From a bacterium (GTDB taxonomy: Bacteria; BMS3Abin14), in the NCBI GenBank assembly GCA_020350725.1, contig CP070719.1:2601678-2613911 (forward strand): a stretch of 12,234 nt of DNA, written 5' to 3'. Shown here in pieces: positions 11,437 to 12,234 of this stretch. A program made the translations under genes and the position numbers. The notes under the pieces are model-generated. The model was not told the origin of the DNA, searched no databases, and saw nothing but the letters and a program-made list of their open reading frames with translations. Position 1 is the first letter of the stretch, and every line of letters starts with the position of its first letter.

Positions 11437-11952
11437 CTATTTCCCGTAGGCCTTGATCCACTCTATTTCCAGTTCGAAAGGGCCCTCCTGGCGGTCGGAG
11501 ATGAGAAAGCCGAAGGTCCGGATGGCTCCCGGGTCCAGGGGCGGGGCGCCGGGGACCTCATCGCCGCGAAACGTGGGCAGGAACCGGTCAAAGGGCACTT
11601 CTATCGTCAGCCAACGGTCCGGCTCGGTGGAAAACCTGGCCCGGTAGACGACGGAGTCGAAGCGGGGCTCCGTGGTCAGGGACAGCTTGTAGACCTTGCC
11701 GTCCCCCCTTACCCTCAGAGCGAGACCCGTATATCCGGAGAGGTCGAAGCGACCCGGACCGGAGCGCACCGAGGCGAATCCGCCGTGGCGCTCGAAGGAG
11801 ATGCGGCCCGAGAAGACGGCGCTCTTTGCCCCGGTATTGGCAAGGGCGCTCCGGGACACGCCGCCCATGACCCGGTCGTCGATGGGGCCCCAGGACAGGG
11901 CCGACTCCGGCAGACTGAAATCGAAAAGGATGAGTTCAGATCCCGTTTTCAT
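11437..11952 (-). CDS. CIA30 family protein (PF08547-like)
   Basis: A 171-residue protein of the CIA30 family, named for the complex I assembly factor of mitochondria; bacterial members are common but have no known role. Its fold is a galactose-binding-like beta-sandwich. Key blocks are SWGPIDDRVMGGVSRSALAN at 20-40, SGRISFERHGGFASVRSG, LSGYTGLALRVRGDGKVYKL, WLTIEVPFDRFLPTFRG, and IRTFGFLISDRQEGPFELEI before IEWIKAY. These are near-consensus. There is no signal peptide, so it should be cytoplasmic. The start ATG 11952 has only a weak AGGA 7-10 bases upstream. It stands alone and converges on the DUF523 gene. Confidence 0.9.
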   Translation of the reverse strand: MKTGSELILFDFSLPESALSWGPIDDRVMGGVSRSALANTGAKSAVFSGRISFERHGGFASVRSGPGRFDLSGYTGLALRVRGDGKVYKLSLTTEPRFDSVVYRARFSTEPDRWLTIEVPFDRFLPTFRGDEVPGAPPLDPGAIRTFGFLISDRQEGPFELEIEWIKAYGK

Positions 11953-12220
11953 GTTATGGTCCTGATGACGGTTTCCGTTACCCGGGACAGCCGGAAGGGG
12001 CCGGCCTGCAGGTGCAGGAGGTCCGTTGTCCGGCCCGGCAGTCCCGTGGAGAAAAGCACCGTTTCTATATTAACAGAAAATGGCGGCTTTTTTCTCCCGG
12101 CACCTTCCATGCCGGCAGGCAGGCCATCGGTGTTTTTTCACCGGGTTGTTCCACCGGTGCCATCGACGCCTTTGGGAAGTGCCCGGTCCGGGCTGCTTCC
12201 CGGCGACAAAGGAGTACCCC
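11953..12220. promoter_or_regulatory. Divergent upstream region with tandem hairpins
   Basis: This 268-base gap lies before divergent genes. TATATT at 12066-12071 is a -10 candidate on the plus strand. Downstream of it, toward the gene at 12221, are CCGGCA/TGCCGG (12097-12102 with 12110-12115), CGGTG-T6-CACCG (12128-12143), an overlapping alternative CACCGG/CCGGTG (12139-12144 with 12154-12159), and an 11-bp bulged hairpin (12174-12201) just before the ribosome-binding site. The second and third cannot form together. No known riboswitch consensus was recognised. Confidence 0.4.
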
Positions 12221-12234
12221 ATGCAAGTCAGGAC
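12221..12234 (+). CDS. Start of an unidentified gene (partial)
   Basis: ATG 12221 follows AAAGGAG with a 7-base spacer and reads M-Q-V-R before the window ends. Too short to identify; accepted mainly for its ribosome-binding site. Confidence 0.45.

Overview
The window is a GC-rich, gene-dense bacterial chromosomal segment. It looks like an anaerobic or microaerophilic member of the former Deltaproteobacteria (Desulfobacterota/Thermodesulfobacteriota-like). The grounds are family content only: a periplasmic tetraheme cytochrome c, a UGA-encoded selenocysteine protein, a DUF523-DUF1722 protein, a short PrmA-like methyltransferase and compact conserved hypotheticals. No rRNA, tRNA, CRISPR array, phage or transposase gene was seen, so taxonomy is inference.

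Layout. 1-198: C-terminus of a PaaI-like thioesterase. 463-1899: cardiolipin synthase (two HKD motifs). 2151-2588 (-): DUF2007-type protein with a zinc ribbon, divergent from a tight three-gene operon (2674-3361) encoding two tiny related single-span membrane proteins with a PGWW motif and a four-helix membrane protein. 3383-4021: PrmA-like methyltransferase, convergent with 3975-4262 (-, conserved hypothetical) and 4338-4622 (-, GYD-domain protein). 4945-6228 (-): NCS2/AzgA-type nucleobase permease, divergent from 6420-6881, a secreted tetraheme cytochrome c. 7102-7629: outer-membrane beta-barrel protein, followed by a strong hairpin. 7722-8123: MSMEG_6728/T4 endonuclease V-like protein. 8312-11355: same-strand cluster of a selenocysteine peroxiredoxin, a SOUL heme-binding protein, a ChaN-like protein and a DUF523-DUF1722 protein. 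11437-11952 (-): CIA30-family protein. A new gene begins at 12221.

The two most notable observations are these. (1) The peroxiredoxin frame 8312-8803 is interrupted only by a TGA at 8513-8515, exactly where the peroxidatic cysteine of the TPxC motif should be. A stem-loop with bacterial SECIS-like geometry follows, and the gene heads a cluster of exported heme-handling proteins. (2) An 80-bp repeat (about 90% identical, 72/80) lies immediately 3' of the stop codons of the cardiolipin synthase and the permease. It has the same orientation relative to each gene, keeps two small hairpins, and has a possible degenerate third copy after the thioesterase stop.

Cooperation between genes is inferred from spacing. 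The selenoperoxiredoxin-SOUL-ChaN trio has signal peptides and gaps of 34-62 bp, suggesting an envelope peroxide/heme-handling unit. The 2674-3361 trio has gaps of 9-10 bp, suggesting one membrane complex of unknown role.
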